A stretch of DNA of 64,000 nt from Tubiluchus corallicola (GCA_030141605.1 JAQGDQ010000107.1:124001-188000); one strand, 5' to 3'. Positions 1 to 11,560 are shown, numbered from the stretch's first letter. A program made the numbers and translations. Notes: generated from the sequence alone by a model not told the origin.

Positions 1-1517
1 TTAATTAAAATGTGTGATAGTCATACTTCATATACATTTTAAGCAGATTATATGGATACATCCATTTTATTCAAAGTAAGGTTATGAAAGCCATAACAAA
101 TATTTCATTTTGCTGAGTAAATAGTCTATTAGTTTATAAATTATAGATTGGTAGAGTGAAGCCATTTCTATTAGTTTATAAATTATAGATTGGTAGAGTG
201 AAGCCATTTCTTGATTCCCACATTGTTTTAAGTAGACATTTAAAAGGCAATGAACTCAGTAATTGTTGCTGCTGCCTTTCCCACTGCTACTGTTCTACAG
301 TTATAAGTACTAGTATACTACTATTACATTGAACGCTCGCAGGTGCAGATAAAAAAACTAAAAAACAACATGTTAATGTTGGCCTAACAAACTTTGTGAC
401 AATAGGGTGGGCAAAGCATGTAGGAGGGGATTAATAATTATGATTCTCATGCCTAAGGCCGACAGTAAAAATACTTCTGTTTCCATCTAATCACCCGGGT
501 AATTTTATAATTGTTTTTGTATGTTCATATACTGACACACTCATGTAAAATAGTATTTTTTTAAATTTCAAATCTTCTTCTTCCCAGCTTTTCCCTATTA
601 AGTCTCACCGACTCATTCTTTTTAATTTCAAATGTAAAATGCAATAATTATTATTTCAGCGAGGATGCATCCATGTTTTTTGGGTTGCCAAACTCTCCAG
701 GGTTGCCATTTTGTATGATGCTGATTACTGTATTGGAGGCTAGAACGTATAATTTTTTCTGCCTAATCAGCATATTAATGGCTATTAACGCCCGAGTAGT
801 ACTGCCGCTTAGGCGTGATTATCAGATCATATATTTGTACTATACAAAAAAGAGACTACATGATAATTGATACTGTACGACAGTTTAGTAATGTGAAACA
901 AAAAGCTAAAAATCAAAGCGTGATAAATGTGCATTGAAAAAATTTAAAGCATTACTACTAACCAGTGGAAAGTAAACAAACTTCAATTTCAAATGAAATT
1001 GATATTCCACGATTCACATTCACAAAGCTTTAAAAAAAAATTTTCTTCCCTTCCTGCTGCCATCTTTTGAGTTGATGAGGTAAGACAGAAACAATTTTTT
1101 TGTGGCTGGCTTAAGTTACACCGACGTGAACTCAGTGATGAGGGCACCCTCAGAACCAGACTATACCTGCAACTGTTTTTGCTATTCTGGTCATTCCATG
1201 AGTAAGCTTCATCTAGAAACCATCCAAATCCTTGATGAGAGCAGAAGTCAGATAATGTGTTTGTACGAGCATCCACTCTGTCGTACAGAGTGGCAGGTTT
1301 AAGTCAACTGTAAAATAGATAATGCGTTAGCACAACCCACCCTTTAGTTGATTCTTTGAATTGCCTTATTTCTCTCCGTAATGTAGTATTTTAATTCAAG
1401 TCATTGATTCGTCTTATAGGTTTGGTTGGCCATTTTGAAATGTTACATGCTTGCGTAGATTTTGTTAAGCTATCACAGTTGCACCATAATACATGTACAG
1501 TGTTTACGTAATTATAG
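1..1517. other. AT-rich DNA upstream of the first recognised MTA exon
   Basis: No gene is recognised here. It is probably an upstream intron of the MTA gene, because the first recognised exon begins in mid-codon and must be preceded by another exon. Short open frames on both strands around 1000-1300 overlap each other, match no family I know and lack a convincing acceptor/donor pair. A pyrimidine tract plus AG near 660 could be an acceptor, but the translation that follows does not look like MTA. Confidence 0.5.
126..209. repeat. 42-bp tandem duplication
   Basis: Two adjacent near-identical 42-bp units, each starting CTATTAGTTTATAAATT and ending AAGCCATTT, at 126-167 and 168-209. It is a simple local duplication with no coding content. 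Confidence 0.9.
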
Positions 1518-1688
1518 GCAAGATGGTTGCTAAGAAGCGATCAGGAACAGACGACATTGTGGCACGCTTGGGAATAGATTTATCAACTGGCAAACCAGAC
1601 GTTCTTACCGGAGGAACTGCAACTAGAGAGTCTCGGGACACGCCCGTCAAGCCCGCTGCGATAATGCCTCGGGAGGACCGCGTATCAC
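1518..1688 (+). CDS. MTA: MTA-family protein, internal exon
   Basis: Internal coding exon of a metastasis-associated (MTA) homologue. It starts after an AG acceptor (1516-1517) and ends at a GTAAG donor (1689). It encodes about 56 residues beginning KMVAKKRSGTDDIVARLGID, then a Ser/Thr/Pro-rich linker. The exon alone is not diagnostic. Its assignment rests on phase: it ends with one base (C) that joins the AG of the next exon to make Gln in the same open frame, and the following exons are clearly MTA. In MTA proteins this position is the disordered linker between the GATA-type zinc finger and the C-terminus. Its first codon is split, so an upstream exon exists but was not found. Confidence 0.7.
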
Positions 1689-2166
1689 GTAAGCTTGTCA
1701 ATTAATTTGAAGGATGTTGCCACCTCTAATTTTTGAAACACGAATACTAGACAAGTAAGGGGAAATTTCACATCATTATGTTTCATCAAATAAGAACTTT
1801 GTTTTCAATAGTGAGCGTAGCTTATCCATCTAGAAAGCTGTCTTGGCTGATGAGATTGCTTGTGTGGTTGACTTAGTCAGTCTTAAGGAAGTACTTTGAC
1901 TAAATGCAAGCAAAAGCTTTACATTTGTCGAAGTTCATTCATGGACTGGGCCATTGTAAACTGTAAATTTCTGTATTTAGCTTTCCAGTTTTTCGTAGAA
2001 TTCACTCGATTCCTAGACAAAACGTAGCTTATCTAAGAAGGTAAAAGAACCTTACTGGGAGTTCAAGATGCTTAGTGCAGCTTGATTTTTCCTATGACTT
2101 GGAGCATCATTTAACGTTTGCTGCATTGCATTGCATTGGTGATTGCAATTCTTACATTTATTTCAG

Positions 2167-2310
2167 AGCGTAAAAGTGCCAGGCCTGCTCGTTCTGTAAC
2201 TGATCCACTGCAGAGAATGTCTGAAATGGTTACAGGTGGCAGCACAGGTATTGGTAACTTGGCACCCACCATCATGAAGAAACGTGCATTTGATCATGCA
2301 GGTGGTGATG
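2167..2310 (+). CDS. MTA: MTA-family protein, internal exon
   Basis: Second recognised exon, after a TTTCAG acceptor and before a GTAAGT donor (2311). It encodes about 48 residues: a basic RKSARPARS stretch, then a segment ending NLAPTIMKKRAFDHAGGDG. The end resembles the vertebrate MTA1 pattern of a Pro-Thr-Ile-Leu, Lys-Arg block followed by an acidic Gly/Asp turn, which lies between the zinc finger and the C-terminal RBBP4-binding motif. The Lys/Arg-rich stretch could serve nuclear localisation (inference). The exon ends with the first base of a Gly codon completed by the next exon. Confidence 0.78.
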
Positions 2311-4720
2311 GTAAGTTTCCTTAGATTAGTTTCTTGGAATGTGATATTGAGTAGATCAGTCTGGTGCTTGAAATTAAAGTGGAATAACGAGCAGTTTTAA
2401 ATCCCAAAAAACTTGCCACACAAAGTTATAGCACTTTGCATCATGCTTAGTTGAAAAATGTATGTAAGTGGGAAAGAAAATTGTAGTGTTCTCGCCACCA
2501 ATTGGTAAAATGTCATTGGCTCACCCTTCAAGTTTGCACTTCTAACTCGCCAAAAAAAACTTATTTTTAATCTTTTTGACAAGTTTCAGCAATTTGTACC
2601 TTTGTTCAGTTAGTGAAATGTGCGCTACGAATGCTCTGATTATTTTTTCAACTTATTTTAAATGACCTGCCATTAAAATGGCTGTACCTGATGGTCGTCG
2701 CGGGAGTTTTCAAGTTTTATCTAGCGATGCTGCTAATACAAGCTCTGTACGCAATAAGACAGCATGTAGGTGATACAAAATTTCAAGGTGATTTTTTTAG
2801 TTTTATGTAAGTAAAGTTTTTTGTCCTTTAAGTAAGTTTATTGTCTGATTAATCATTTTGACTAAAGTAAAATTAAAACGGCAAGGTTGGTACGATAAAC
2901 AGACGATAAAATAATTGTTTTGTTTTTTTAAAAATAAACATGTTTTCTATCTCTTGCGTACACAACCACAATTTTACATGGGACCAACACCATTCTATGG
3001 AGGAAGAAATACTGAGTCGAGAGAAAAAAATTCAAATTATTATCACACTAATTATCATCTGAATATTTTAAATAATTTATTGAATGAAAGTGTATTTATC
3101 AGAGTGCATGGTCATTACGTACAAAATGCCAAAAAGAAATATAAGTACAAATTGATACATAACATATTATAAAACAACATCAAACCCTGATGTATGCCAT
3201 AAACCCAACTATACATACACAAGTAACACTTTAACAAAATCAGGTAACAATAAAATGTATAAATATTAAATTCCGTAAATCCTTCCTATTTAGAAAACGT
3301 TTGCGTATTAAATTACAAACAACTAGTAATGTTTTTTGATTGCCACTTCCTGCCGAAAACAAGTGTCTGTCATCATTATTCATAGATGTAAAGGCAGGAC
3401 ATTTAAGCTTAAAATATCAGTGAAACTTTTTCTCCATTTTGTTTATCACATTGATTAGACTTATCCAGTAGCCAATTATTTATACCGATTATATTCTACA
3501 GATTATATTTATACCAATGGGCTATTTGCCAAGTTCGCCCTGTACTGCGCTCGTATTAAATTTATTGCTAACTCATAGAATAAATCTACAAAATTTTGTA
3601 TTTAAGCTCCCGGCTTCTATTATCGTAAGCAGCAGTTACATTGTTATTAAAGATTTCAGCTTAAAATGAGTGCCCCACCCCTCACTGCCATTAATACTGT
3701 ACTATTAGATAAATGAAGGGTTGTGTTTGGGATTAGCTCGTATTGAATTAACTTAGTGTTAAGATTTTGTAATTTTTTATTCCATTTAGCGTTCAGATCA
3801 TTTATCATCGATTAAAAATTGTTTTTATGCTTTATGTTCCCAAGTACTTATAAATTTTTTGCCTTCAAAGTAAAACCTACATTTTCAATAATTGTCCGAA
3901 ACTTGAACGATGAGATGTTCCTTAGGATGCTTTTGCGCTAGAACATGTCAACGATTTTGTCCAAACTCTGTCAAGCATTTATCAGATTCTGTTAAGTGAG
4001 CACTAATGGACAGAGGATAAAAGACTGACCTGAAGACAGATGGAAAACTGCAAATCAATGTACAACTATTAACCAGCCTCTTGTCGAAAACTTACATGTT
4101 CCTTCTTGGCTTGTCAATACATTGGCAATCGCTTATCAGTTTTTCTTAAGGACCATGAGAAGATGTAGTTGAGGTTTGACAAAAATAGCCAACCAATCCG
4201 CTGTATTTAATCAATAATTGAAAAAGACGGCAAAGAAACCTTATACGAGGTGACCATCATGTTGCTGAAAACTGAATATATTTGTTTCTGTATGACACGT
4301 TTCATTGCATTGTACCAAGTAGCAAAGAAATGCTAGATGATGATCTAGTCAGGGGTCAAGTGACGGTCATAATGAAAAATGCAATAGGTTACAGAGGAAA
4401 ATGACTGTTGCTCATTGTTACAGAATTTTCTTGTTTAAAGGGGAGTACGTACACTCAACGTAATTGTTAGTTGGATTGAATTGTGAATTGGATTATATTC
4501 AGTTGAACACAGTCGATAAAATGTTCGATTCTCGGCTTTACATTTTTACATTTCTTACATTTACAAGTTTAATTTCCCAAGTTATTTTAGTGATTGTCTG
4601 CAAACCATTGTCCAGTGTTGACAGTTATATTAAAGATGCTGTAAGCCTCTTATTAGGTACATGATATTGCAAATTAATGTCACATCGCCCATAACAGTCA
4701 TTGCTTTTTTGTTTTAATAG
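2311..4720 (+). other. MTA intron, 2.4 kb
   Basis: Intron bounded by GTAAGT and a T-rich TTTTAATAG acceptor. It is AT-rich and holds no recognised gene. An 85-residue open frame at 2915-3172 is Asn/Tyr/Lys/His-rich, as expected by chance in AT-rich DNA. Confidence 0.75.
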
Positions 4721-4949
4721 GTCATCCAGCAAAGCGTCCTGTGTTGGCTCCTAGTCCTCAGACTGGGCAAATTCTCCAGCGTCCCAGTGCCGTGTACGGT
4801 GCCCAGCGACTGCAGGCTATGATGGGAATGGGTGCACATGGATTCAACGGACGGGATAAAATCTCGATGAACCGCGCAGGAAAAAGACACTTACTGAACT
4901 GGGTTGAGGCTCCCGATGATGTCTACTTCCATGCTACTGATAATACTAG
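4721..4949 (+). CDS. MTA: MTA-family protein, C-terminal region exon
   Basis: Third recognised exon, about 76 residues. It begins GHPAKRPVLAPSPQTGQ, continues through a Met/Gly-rich linker and ends in NWVEAPDDVYFHATDNTR. The final segment is the family signature: vertebrate MTA1 has a nearly identical Asn-Trp-x-(Asp/Glu)-Ala-Pro-Asp-Asp-Val block followed by an aromatic, Ala-Thr, and Thr-Arg-Lys. This block lies just before the helix that contacts RBBP4/RBBP7 in NuRD. The donor GTTTGT at 4950 is weaker than the others, but the split Arg codon (AG plus G) restores the frame exactly in the next exon. Read-through into the intron soon meets a stop. Confidence 0.88.
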
Positions 4950-5087
4950 GTTTGTTACATGGAATTTTTTTACCAGATTTCGTTGACATACTTGTGTTAT
5001 AAACAATAGAAATATTAAAATTTAAAAGCAGTAGATGTATATTCATCGCGTTTTGTATCCTATGCTCGAGCTGTTTCTTATTTTTAG

Positions 5088-5208
5088 GAAAGTTCGTAAA
5101 CAGTTGACTGGAATCGAACTGAGAAAGATCGCTCGCAAACCGTGGCGAAGAGTGAACGTGAAAACTCCCGGTTTTGGACGCTCGGATCAAGTCGTCATTC
5201 TCGACTAA
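5088..5208 (+). CDS. MTA: MTA-family protein, terminal exon with RBBP4-binding-type motif
   Basis: Last coding exon, after a TTATTTTTAG acceptor, encoding 39 residues plus TAA at 5206-5208. It starts KVRKQLTGIELRKIARKPWR and ends Asp-Gln-Val-Val-Ile-Leu-Asp. It matches the C-terminus of MTA proteins: the x-Lys-x-(Leu)-x-x-x-Glu-x-(Lys/Arg)-(Arg/Lys)-x-Ala-Arg-(Arg/Lys)-Pro helix that binds histone chaperones RBBP4/7, and an acidic-hydrophobic tail resembling the Ile-Val-Ile-Glu-Asp end of vertebrate MTA1. The protein is expected in the nucleus as a scaffold linking HDAC1/2 and RBBP4/7 in NuRD (family knowledge). The stretch between motif and tail is shorter than the Pro-rich vertebrate one. 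Confidence 0.9.
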
Positions 5209-6127
5209 TTTAAACCCATTACTTGTAATGCAAGCTTAGTCGTGGCTACACCACTTAACTCTTCCCTTTTCCATATAGCTATAGTTGTGTAAATAATTTT
5301 AATTTTAGCATTTTCTGCAAAGGTGATGGCACAGAGTGTCATATGCCAGGCTCTTATTCAAACCTGTTCTGTTATTGGGGATGACCACAATTTGTCTCAC
5401 AAATTGCTTGAAATGTGCAGTATTTAGGATAAGATCCGAGAAGCTTTCCAAACAATAGGGGGGTCATAGTCCATTTCTTGAAGAATAGTTCCTGTATAAG
5501 TTGATATTATAAAAAATTACTTTTAAGTCTGAAGCAATAGACTAGGGATATTTTCGTAACTTCTAAACAGATCTGTACTAAGAAATTAAGTTCCTAGAAA
5601 ACACTGTGTGCCACTAGTGAAATGTTGGTTACATCTGTATATAACCTTGAAGAATACTAATGATTTTTGGTTTAGATGACTTGATTTAAGCACAGTTTTT
5701 GTATTACTGTTGCACATATGTTTTCTATGTGTCTTTATCAAGCACTCATATGGCCTGCATTTATGTTTGTGGTTGTATTTTAGGGGATACATGTTATTTG
5801 ATTTCATTGAAAATGCACACACAGGTCTAGGTTCAGGGTATCCTATTACGGATTACACTCAGTAATCAAATCAATATGGGGACCTATGTAATCTATTGCG
5901 TATGTAATATTGTCTGAAATTGTCTTCAGTCTTGCAAGGTGTATTTGATGTCTCAGTCATCTTTATTATCATGTCAGCACAATAATACACGTATTTTTGG
6001 TTGTCAGAAATGACGAATATTTTCAATTTGATTGTATTTATTTGAACGTATTTTGCTTTCCATTTCTTTCTACTGATGCTTTTACAAGCTATCTCTCTGC
6101 TGACTCGCAATAGTAAAATCTGTCTTT

Positions 6128-6233
6128 ATTATATTATACATGTCATAGCATAATCAGAATTATATACATCAAGCCATATTATATTATACGTCATAGCATA
6201 ATCAGATTACTTACATAATCAGAATCAAGCCAC
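6128..6233. repeat. Imperfect ~50-bp tandem duplication
   Basis: The segment ATTATAC..GTCATAGCATAATCAGA occurs twice in tandem with small indels, each copy running towards a CATCAAGCC or AATCAAGCC end. Confidence 0.7.
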
Positions 6234-6582
6234 GTCATCATGGTCCCAGAAAACATCATAAGCTTTTGTGGTTTTTCTAATGTTTCGTAAAGAGGAAACC
6301 CGTGTAGTTTATTCAGAAGCTTCTAATTAATTTGAGTTCTTAAGTGAACGTAACTGATTTTTTAGTAAGAGACAAATGACAATAATATGAGTTGAAGGCA
6401 AACTCAAAAAGACTAATGCTGAATATTTTGAAAAAACATGTTGATTTTCATGTGTCCGACATACCAATTAAATAATATATAAATTAAATCTGTACTTGTA
6501 TATTGTCTAAATTTGTCACTTTTTGCATTTTTGGAAAAATGTTGAAGTTTCAAACTGGTACATAATACATAAAAGTGTGAGA

Positions 6583-6588
6583 AATAAA
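6583..6588 (+). terminator. Candidate polyadenylation signal for MTA
   Basis: A canonical AATAAA lies 1.4 kb after the MTA stop codon and about 25 bases before a TTAA-flanked MITE. No strong downstream GU-rich element stands out, so use of this site is an inference. Confidence 0.3.
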
Positions 6589-6610
6589 GCTATGTCTGAG
6601 CACTAAATTC

Positions 6611-7226
6611 TTAAAGCAAAACTGGACCCAATCTTAAACTGTAGGTCAAAACAAACTACTCTTTAAAATATTCAAAGGAAACATACTTTTTTTCAAAAGT
6701 GACTTACGTGAAACAATTATTACCACCACACAAACACAATTTCGCTTTCGCGTCACTAGTTCCTTGCTGTTTGCCATTCGTAGTTGGATGGGCAGTAGCG
6801 TCTGTATTTCGGAAATACATTGTACAAAAACAGGTGCTGTACCTATCAGTTTACATGTGTTAGTTTGTGACAAACTACACACGTTAGACAGCTTATGTGT
6901 GAGCACAGAGGTGAATTTGAAATGTGAATTTTTATCTTAGAGCTTGCCTAATTTTAGTACAGCACACTGAAATCTTACAGTAGCACTGTACTTCAATTTT
7001 CGCTTTAACAAACTGTGCAACGTACTCATGGAAAGATTTTGTTGTTGAAAATTATTTTAGTTTGTGATGTCATGAATAGTTGTGCTCGTCTGCCGTTAAT
7101 TAAGTTTAAAATCTATTACTTGGTTATCAGAAACAATTTTCGCAGTATTAACTCTGTTAAAATGCATACTTTTTATCTGACCTGAAAATGGAGCAATATA
7201 TGAAGAATTATCCTGTTTTCCTTTAA
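6611..7226. mobile_element. TTAA-flanked MITE, copy A
   Basis: About 616 bp including terminal TTAA on both sides. The left end reads TTAAAGCAAAACTGGACCC; the right end, reverse-complemented, reads TTAAAGGAAAACAGGATAAT, so the termini are imperfect inverted repeats. It shares internal blocks with the copies at 37072, 48090 and 50318, including GACTTACGTGAAA, AATTATTACCACC and GTAGCACTGTACTTCAATTTT. There is no coding capacity. A TTAA target site with AGG-type termini suggests a Kolobok-like or piggyBac-like non-autonomous element; the superfamily is not settled. Confidence 0.8.
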
Positions 7227-7365
7227 CATTGGCCTGTAAATTAAAAACCTGATACATTAGCATTGGCTCTGAATTGCACATTAGAATTGATCATAAGACG
7301 TCCTCTTTTATACAAATAGTAAATTTTTTCCTTCCTATTGGCACCCTCATTGAACGCCTAGGCAT

Positions 7366-7640
7366 TTATTATTAGTAGTAGTAGTATTTTATTTCTCATT
7401 AAAATGATTCATTGTTTTTACAATAAAACTGAGTAAGCCTCAACATTATAGTCATAATGTTAAAATAATAACACTGTTTCACGACAAATGTGTCTAAATG
7501 CAAACAAAAAAGTATAAAACGATTATTTAATTATACGGAATATATCAGAGAATGTAATATCCAATAAGGACATTCACAAACATACAAACTTTTCATATTA
7601 AATTTCACATAACATTTGCATTATTTTATTGAAGGAAATT
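7366..7640 (-). mobile_element. LINE 3' end, 5'-truncated, minus strand
   Basis: On the plus strand it begins with a TTA/GTA triplet run, then TTTTATTTCTCATTAAAATG, then blocks shared with the LINE end at 41218-41480 (ACTGAGTAAGCCTCA, AATGTTAAAATAA, ACACTGTT..GACAAATG.GTC). Read on the minus strand it is a non-LTR 3' UTR ending in a microsatellite tail. No coding part of this copy remains. Confidence 0.7.
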
Positions 7641-8986
7641 TGCTATGAAAATGTGAAGTGTACACAGACGGCTTGGTTCTGCATGTACAATGTTTAGAGT
7701 ATTTGCCACAGTGTGGCGCTGTATCTGATTACAGCTTCGTTGATTCAGCCAGAGGAGGTTTCAACATTCATTCGCTGAAGCCGGAAGCTAAGCATCTTCA
7801 CCTGAGCGCAACAGGTGCAATCAGCAGACGACGAAATGCTCACTGGCGAGTTAACAAAACAACAATACGACATAAGGTCCAGTTGATTAAAAGTGACCGC
7901 AGGGCGACGTTTTGTCAAAGATTGCTAGAACTTCATGCTTGTTGAAAATACGTTAATTTGGTAACCCTACCTTCATAGCTGTAAGCTGGCATTGCTGTCT
8001 AATGGTGGATGGGAAAAATTCTTGGCGGAAATGTTATAATTTTTTTACGGTAAGTGTTTTTAGTTTTACCAAACGACATACATCATGATACATGTGACTA
8101 ACTTTGTGGGAATTTATCTAAAATGTGTCTGGAATTATGTAAAATTATGCAGAATTGCGTGCTTGACTGTAGCGCGCAGTATTATACGATTTTTCTGTGG
8201 TGCGAAATGTCTATCTATACTACTGTTACGCAAGTCATTAATTTAAGTTACCTCCAGGAAGAGAAGACTCATAATATGTGATCATATCCTGTTCCAGGGA
8301 TATATTAATAACGATGCTGCATGCCATTGAATCGATGAAAGCTGCTCCACAATTATGAGTAAAAAGCGCAATAATATGTACATTCATAATATGACTTTTT
8401 GTTATTTGCTGCAGTGTTTATGCTATTAGAACAGGAGCAGCAAGTCGCTTTCAAAAAAGTGCAAAATTATTATCGTTTACCCGATTGACCTGTAATTTTA
8501 TTAAGCCATTCTGGAAATGGGAATTTAGGAAGTGGGCTCGTTTTTTAAAGAGCTGAGCTAACAGTTTATAGGCTGTAATTAATTCCTAAGTTAACTGCAC
8601 GTTAAAAATGTTGAAATAACATTACAGTTACCGCATCCTCAAAAAGTGGTGAAACTCGGACACAACCGATCATTTAAAGGACAAGAAAAGACCAGCTGCA
8701 TGTTGAGTATGAAATGTCTAGGTGGAAAAGTTATACCACATTTCCAAGATCTTATTTGTATGTAATGCTCACGTTTGCAGTTCAACACGAAAGTTCGGTG
8801 GAGATTTTAATTGCCGTGCAACGCTGAAACGCAGAATAGTTCGCCTTTAGATTGGCACGAAGCTTTTTTTGCGCTGTGAGCTATTCGAATAAAGATGCAG
8901 GGTAGCTATTGCTTACTTGCGTCACGTGACCTGTGATACTGCCGACTCACTGAATAAGACAAGGCAGCATGCTTTCTTTGATTTTG
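7641..8986. other. Stretch without a recognised gene
   Basis: An open frame of 95 residues at 7658-7945 has somewhat less biased composition than its neighbours but matches no family I recognise and has no splice or start context. The rest is AT-rich. Confidence 0.4.
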
Positions 8987-9355
8987 TTCACGGTATATAT
9001 TAATGATCTACTACATAAGCTAAAAAAGCAGATTAGAATGTTACTTGCTAAACCAATTTGTCGGGGCGACTGGTTACGCGGACGACGTAACTCTCCTTGC
9101 TCCGTCTGTAAATGCTTCAAAAAAGATGATTAAAAGATGCAGGGAGTTTGCCACCGAAAATGATTCTATTCAGAAAATGAAAACATGCTAATGTAACTAA
9201 TATTGAAATTAATGGAAAAGTATTAAAATGGCACGATAGTGTTAATCACTTAGGGCGTATTGTCACCTATGATTTAAATCAATCACTGGATGTCATATAT
9301 TTCAAAAGTGGCTTTACAGCTGCTAATTCACTTTCATCCTTTTTTAACTGTTACT
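8987..9355 (+). pseudogene. Dead LINE reverse transcriptase fragment (YADD motif)
   Basis: Remnant of a CR1/L2-type non-LTR retrotransposon ORF2. One frame gives FTVYINDLLHKLKK. A frameshift follows, then NQFVGATGYADDVTLLAPS, where the YADD (9075-9086) is the catalytic palm motif and is preceded by the usual Gly. Another shift leads to a frame with EINGKVLKWHDSVNHLGRIV, which matches the post-palm 'hLGh' region of LINE RTs. At least two frameshifts show it is dead. It is interrupted at 9360 by a SINE, and the same ORF2 appears to resume after 9600. Confidence 0.85.
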
Positions 9356-9359
9356 TACC

Positions 9360-9600
9360 GGGTGGTGTAGCTCAATGGTAGCGTGCTCGCTTCTCACTCC
9401 GGAGGTCACGGGTTCAACTCCCGACCGAGTCATACCAAATACTTGAAAATGGTACCGCTGGTTCTTCAACCAAGCACACGTACTTATCGTAGTACGTGGA
9501 CCACCTTGAACGGGTAATCGGGACCATCTTGAAAAGTATTGAGTTACTTAAGGTGATATCCCTGGACTATGTCCTAAACGAAATTATTATTATTACTAAT
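9360..9600 (+). mobile_element. tRNA-derived SINE, copy 1, inserted in a LINE
   Basis: The 5' part is tRNA-like: A box TAGCTCAATGGTAG, then B box GGTTCAACTCC 30-odd bases later, closest in style to tRNA-Ala. A ~160-bp unrelated body follows (GGTACCGCTGGTTCTTC, GTGGACCACCTTGAACGGG, CTGGACTATGTCCTAAACG), ending in a short ATT-repeat tail. A second copy at 11561-12201 shares the head, body and tail. It sits inside the LINE ORF2 remnant, so it is younger than that LINE. It is not a functional tRNA: the cloverleaf is degraded and the body runs on. Confidence 0.85.
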
Positions 9601-9604
9601 AACT

Positions 9605-10010
9605 AATAAATCTGCTTTAATGAAATTGTTATCTTCATATTTTTTGCTATACATTTTTCTATGGTAGCTCAATATTTGAGTTAACAGACAATAACGATCC
9701 ATTAGCAATGGAATATAGAAAAATTTTACGCCGTGTTTTTCCAAGGAATTCTCATTGTAGTATGACAACATGCTTTGCAGACACGTATCCTCTTACAAAG
9801 ATAATTGTTAAACGTGCTCTGAATCTATCGAAATCAATTGATAACTCTAAAAATGAACTCTTGCGTGCATTGTCAGTCTTAAATACTCAGAATAGCTTAA
9901 CAACGTTGGGAAAGAATAAAATTTTTCTACGTTATTATGACAATAATTATGGTTGCAATGATCGGATTAGTAGTAGCACGTGAATTTTATTGAACGTTGA
10001 ACAACGAAAT
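9605..10010 (+). pseudogene. LINE ORF2 C-terminal fragment (continuation)
   Basis: After the SINE, the reading frame around 9605-9665 (KSALMKLLSSYF) and then 9708-9980 (YRKILRRVFP, NSHCSMTTCFADTYPLTKII) follows the CR1/L2-type C-terminal pattern: a Trp/Tyr-Arg-Lys-x-hydrophobic-Arg-Arg-hydrophobic-hydrophobic block, a 'x-Thr/Ser-His' motif, then a hydrophilic tail. Stop codons break the frame. Together with 8987-9355 it is one decayed LINE split by a SINE. Confidence 0.7.
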
Positions 10011-10299
10011 ATTAATACCCGAATTTACGTACGATGAAATTGAAACTATGTATCTAACACTTTTGTTCAATTAATTAATTACTTTAGTAATTTACATTGC
10101 TACCATCATACTAACTTGTCAATGTATGGCATTATAATATGCAAATAAATGTATATATAGATGATATATAAATAATATATATATATATAGCAGTTTTTGA
10201 GGTGAAAATTCTTTTCCCTTGAGCTAACTGGTCTGTGAATGAATATTATGACAGTACTTGTATTATACTAAAATATCTGAAATAGATCCATTATGAATT

Positions 10300-10382
10300 A
10301 CAAGTTATTATTATTATTACTACTGCTGCTGCTGCTGCTGCTGATGCTGCTACTGCTACTGCTACTGCTACTGCTACTGCTG

Positions 10383-10445
<63 letters not shown>

Positions 10446-10446
10446 T
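10300..10446. repeat. Trinucleotide array (TTA / CTG / CTA)n
   Basis: Blocks of TTA, CTG, CTACTG and then pure CTA repeats. The apparent 99-residue poly-Leu frame is an artefact of the repeat. Confidence 0.95.
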
Positions 10447-10754
10447 TTTTATTGTTATTCAGTCTGATGCAAAAAGTAAGTCTCCATCTAGCAACCGTAG
10501 TGACTTACATTAACAAATTTAGGTTATTTATCGCTAAGCAACTGACCCAGGCTCCAGCTGGCATTGAAAGCAAGAATGTATGGCGCGTCTGATTTCACGA
10601 TGTGTTTTCACTAAGTGTTGTAGTTACAAAAATATACAAAAACAATACAAACTCTGTATACAGGTTTTCTAGTAAAGCCGATGAGCAAAGTACAGTTTAG
10701 AACCTGTAAACATTCATCATCGTATCATTATAGTTTATTCCCATTACGACTATG

Positions 10755-10880
10755 TTCAAAAATCAAAATCAATTTATTTCACTCCAGCAATACATATACA
10801 ATACATCAACGTACAAAATTATTGAAAAAAAAGAAACAGTATAGGTTAAAAAACGTTGATGAAGTCAAATTAACCAAATA
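10755..10880 (-). mobile_element. Possible LINE 3' tail, minus strand
   Basis: The plus strand shows AAAATCAAAATCAATTTATTTC then AT-rich sequence. Reversed, it reads like the '..AAATAAATTGATTTTGATTTT' 3' terminus common in CR1/L2-type elements. No coding part is seen. Confidence 0.4.
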
Positions 10881-11560
10881 AAAGAGTTGCTGTATGACAC
10901 CTTGAAAGCTTGGCTTGTTGAGGTGACAGGAAATGAGAGAATGAAAGAATGGTTGGGGCAAGAAGAAATGATGGAATGGAAAAAAATAGTAAGATTAGGG
11001 ATAGGAAGAAGGAAAAGAGGAGAAGAAACAACCACATGTTGTAGTGGACAGGGAGAATTCTAAAATAAAAGAAATCTGCTCTCAATACAGGTAAACATAG
11101 CAGTGAATCCAGCAAAAAACTAACACTACTATGCTGATAGCTTGTCAATAGTAAACATGATTAACAAAATACGTTACACACACATTCACAATTCAGCACC
11201 ACTTCCAGTTCCAATGTAAACATTGGAGTCGAATCAGCTTTTTATTAAGTAATTTATTAAGCATCGAAACCAAAAATTATAATAACTTCCATACCCTACT
11301 TGGAACTTCATAATAACTTTAATGCCTTACTACTGCCACGTTAACTGTTGCTAGTTCGCAATATGAGTGCCTAATTTGAAATCGCAGAGGATTATCATTC
11401 ATGAAAGGTTCTCTTCCTACCAGCACCACACCATCTACAAAAGTTGCCCCTGTTGTTTGGTGTAGTTCAGTCGTTCTGTTGAAAACGTCCTCCTTGTGTT
11501 ATTTAGCTGTGCAGTTACACTGCTGCTAGATGGAACATTATTGACTTGTCTATAGTTATT

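Larger units (their letters stand above)
5209..6610 (+). other. 3' flank / probable 3' UTR of the MTA gene
   Basis: No coding signal. It may be 3' UTR up to a canonical AATAAA at 6583-6588, or partly intergenic. It contains the local duplication at 6128-6233. Confidence 0.4.

Noticed and set aside
989-1302. Overlapping open frames on both strands, considered as an upstream MTA exon
   Set aside because: Neither translation resembles MTA sequence and no acceptor/donor pair in the right phase was found.
9360-9435. Functional tRNA gene
   Set aside because: The cloverleaf is incomplete and the same head-body-tail occurs at 11561-12201, so it is a SINE.
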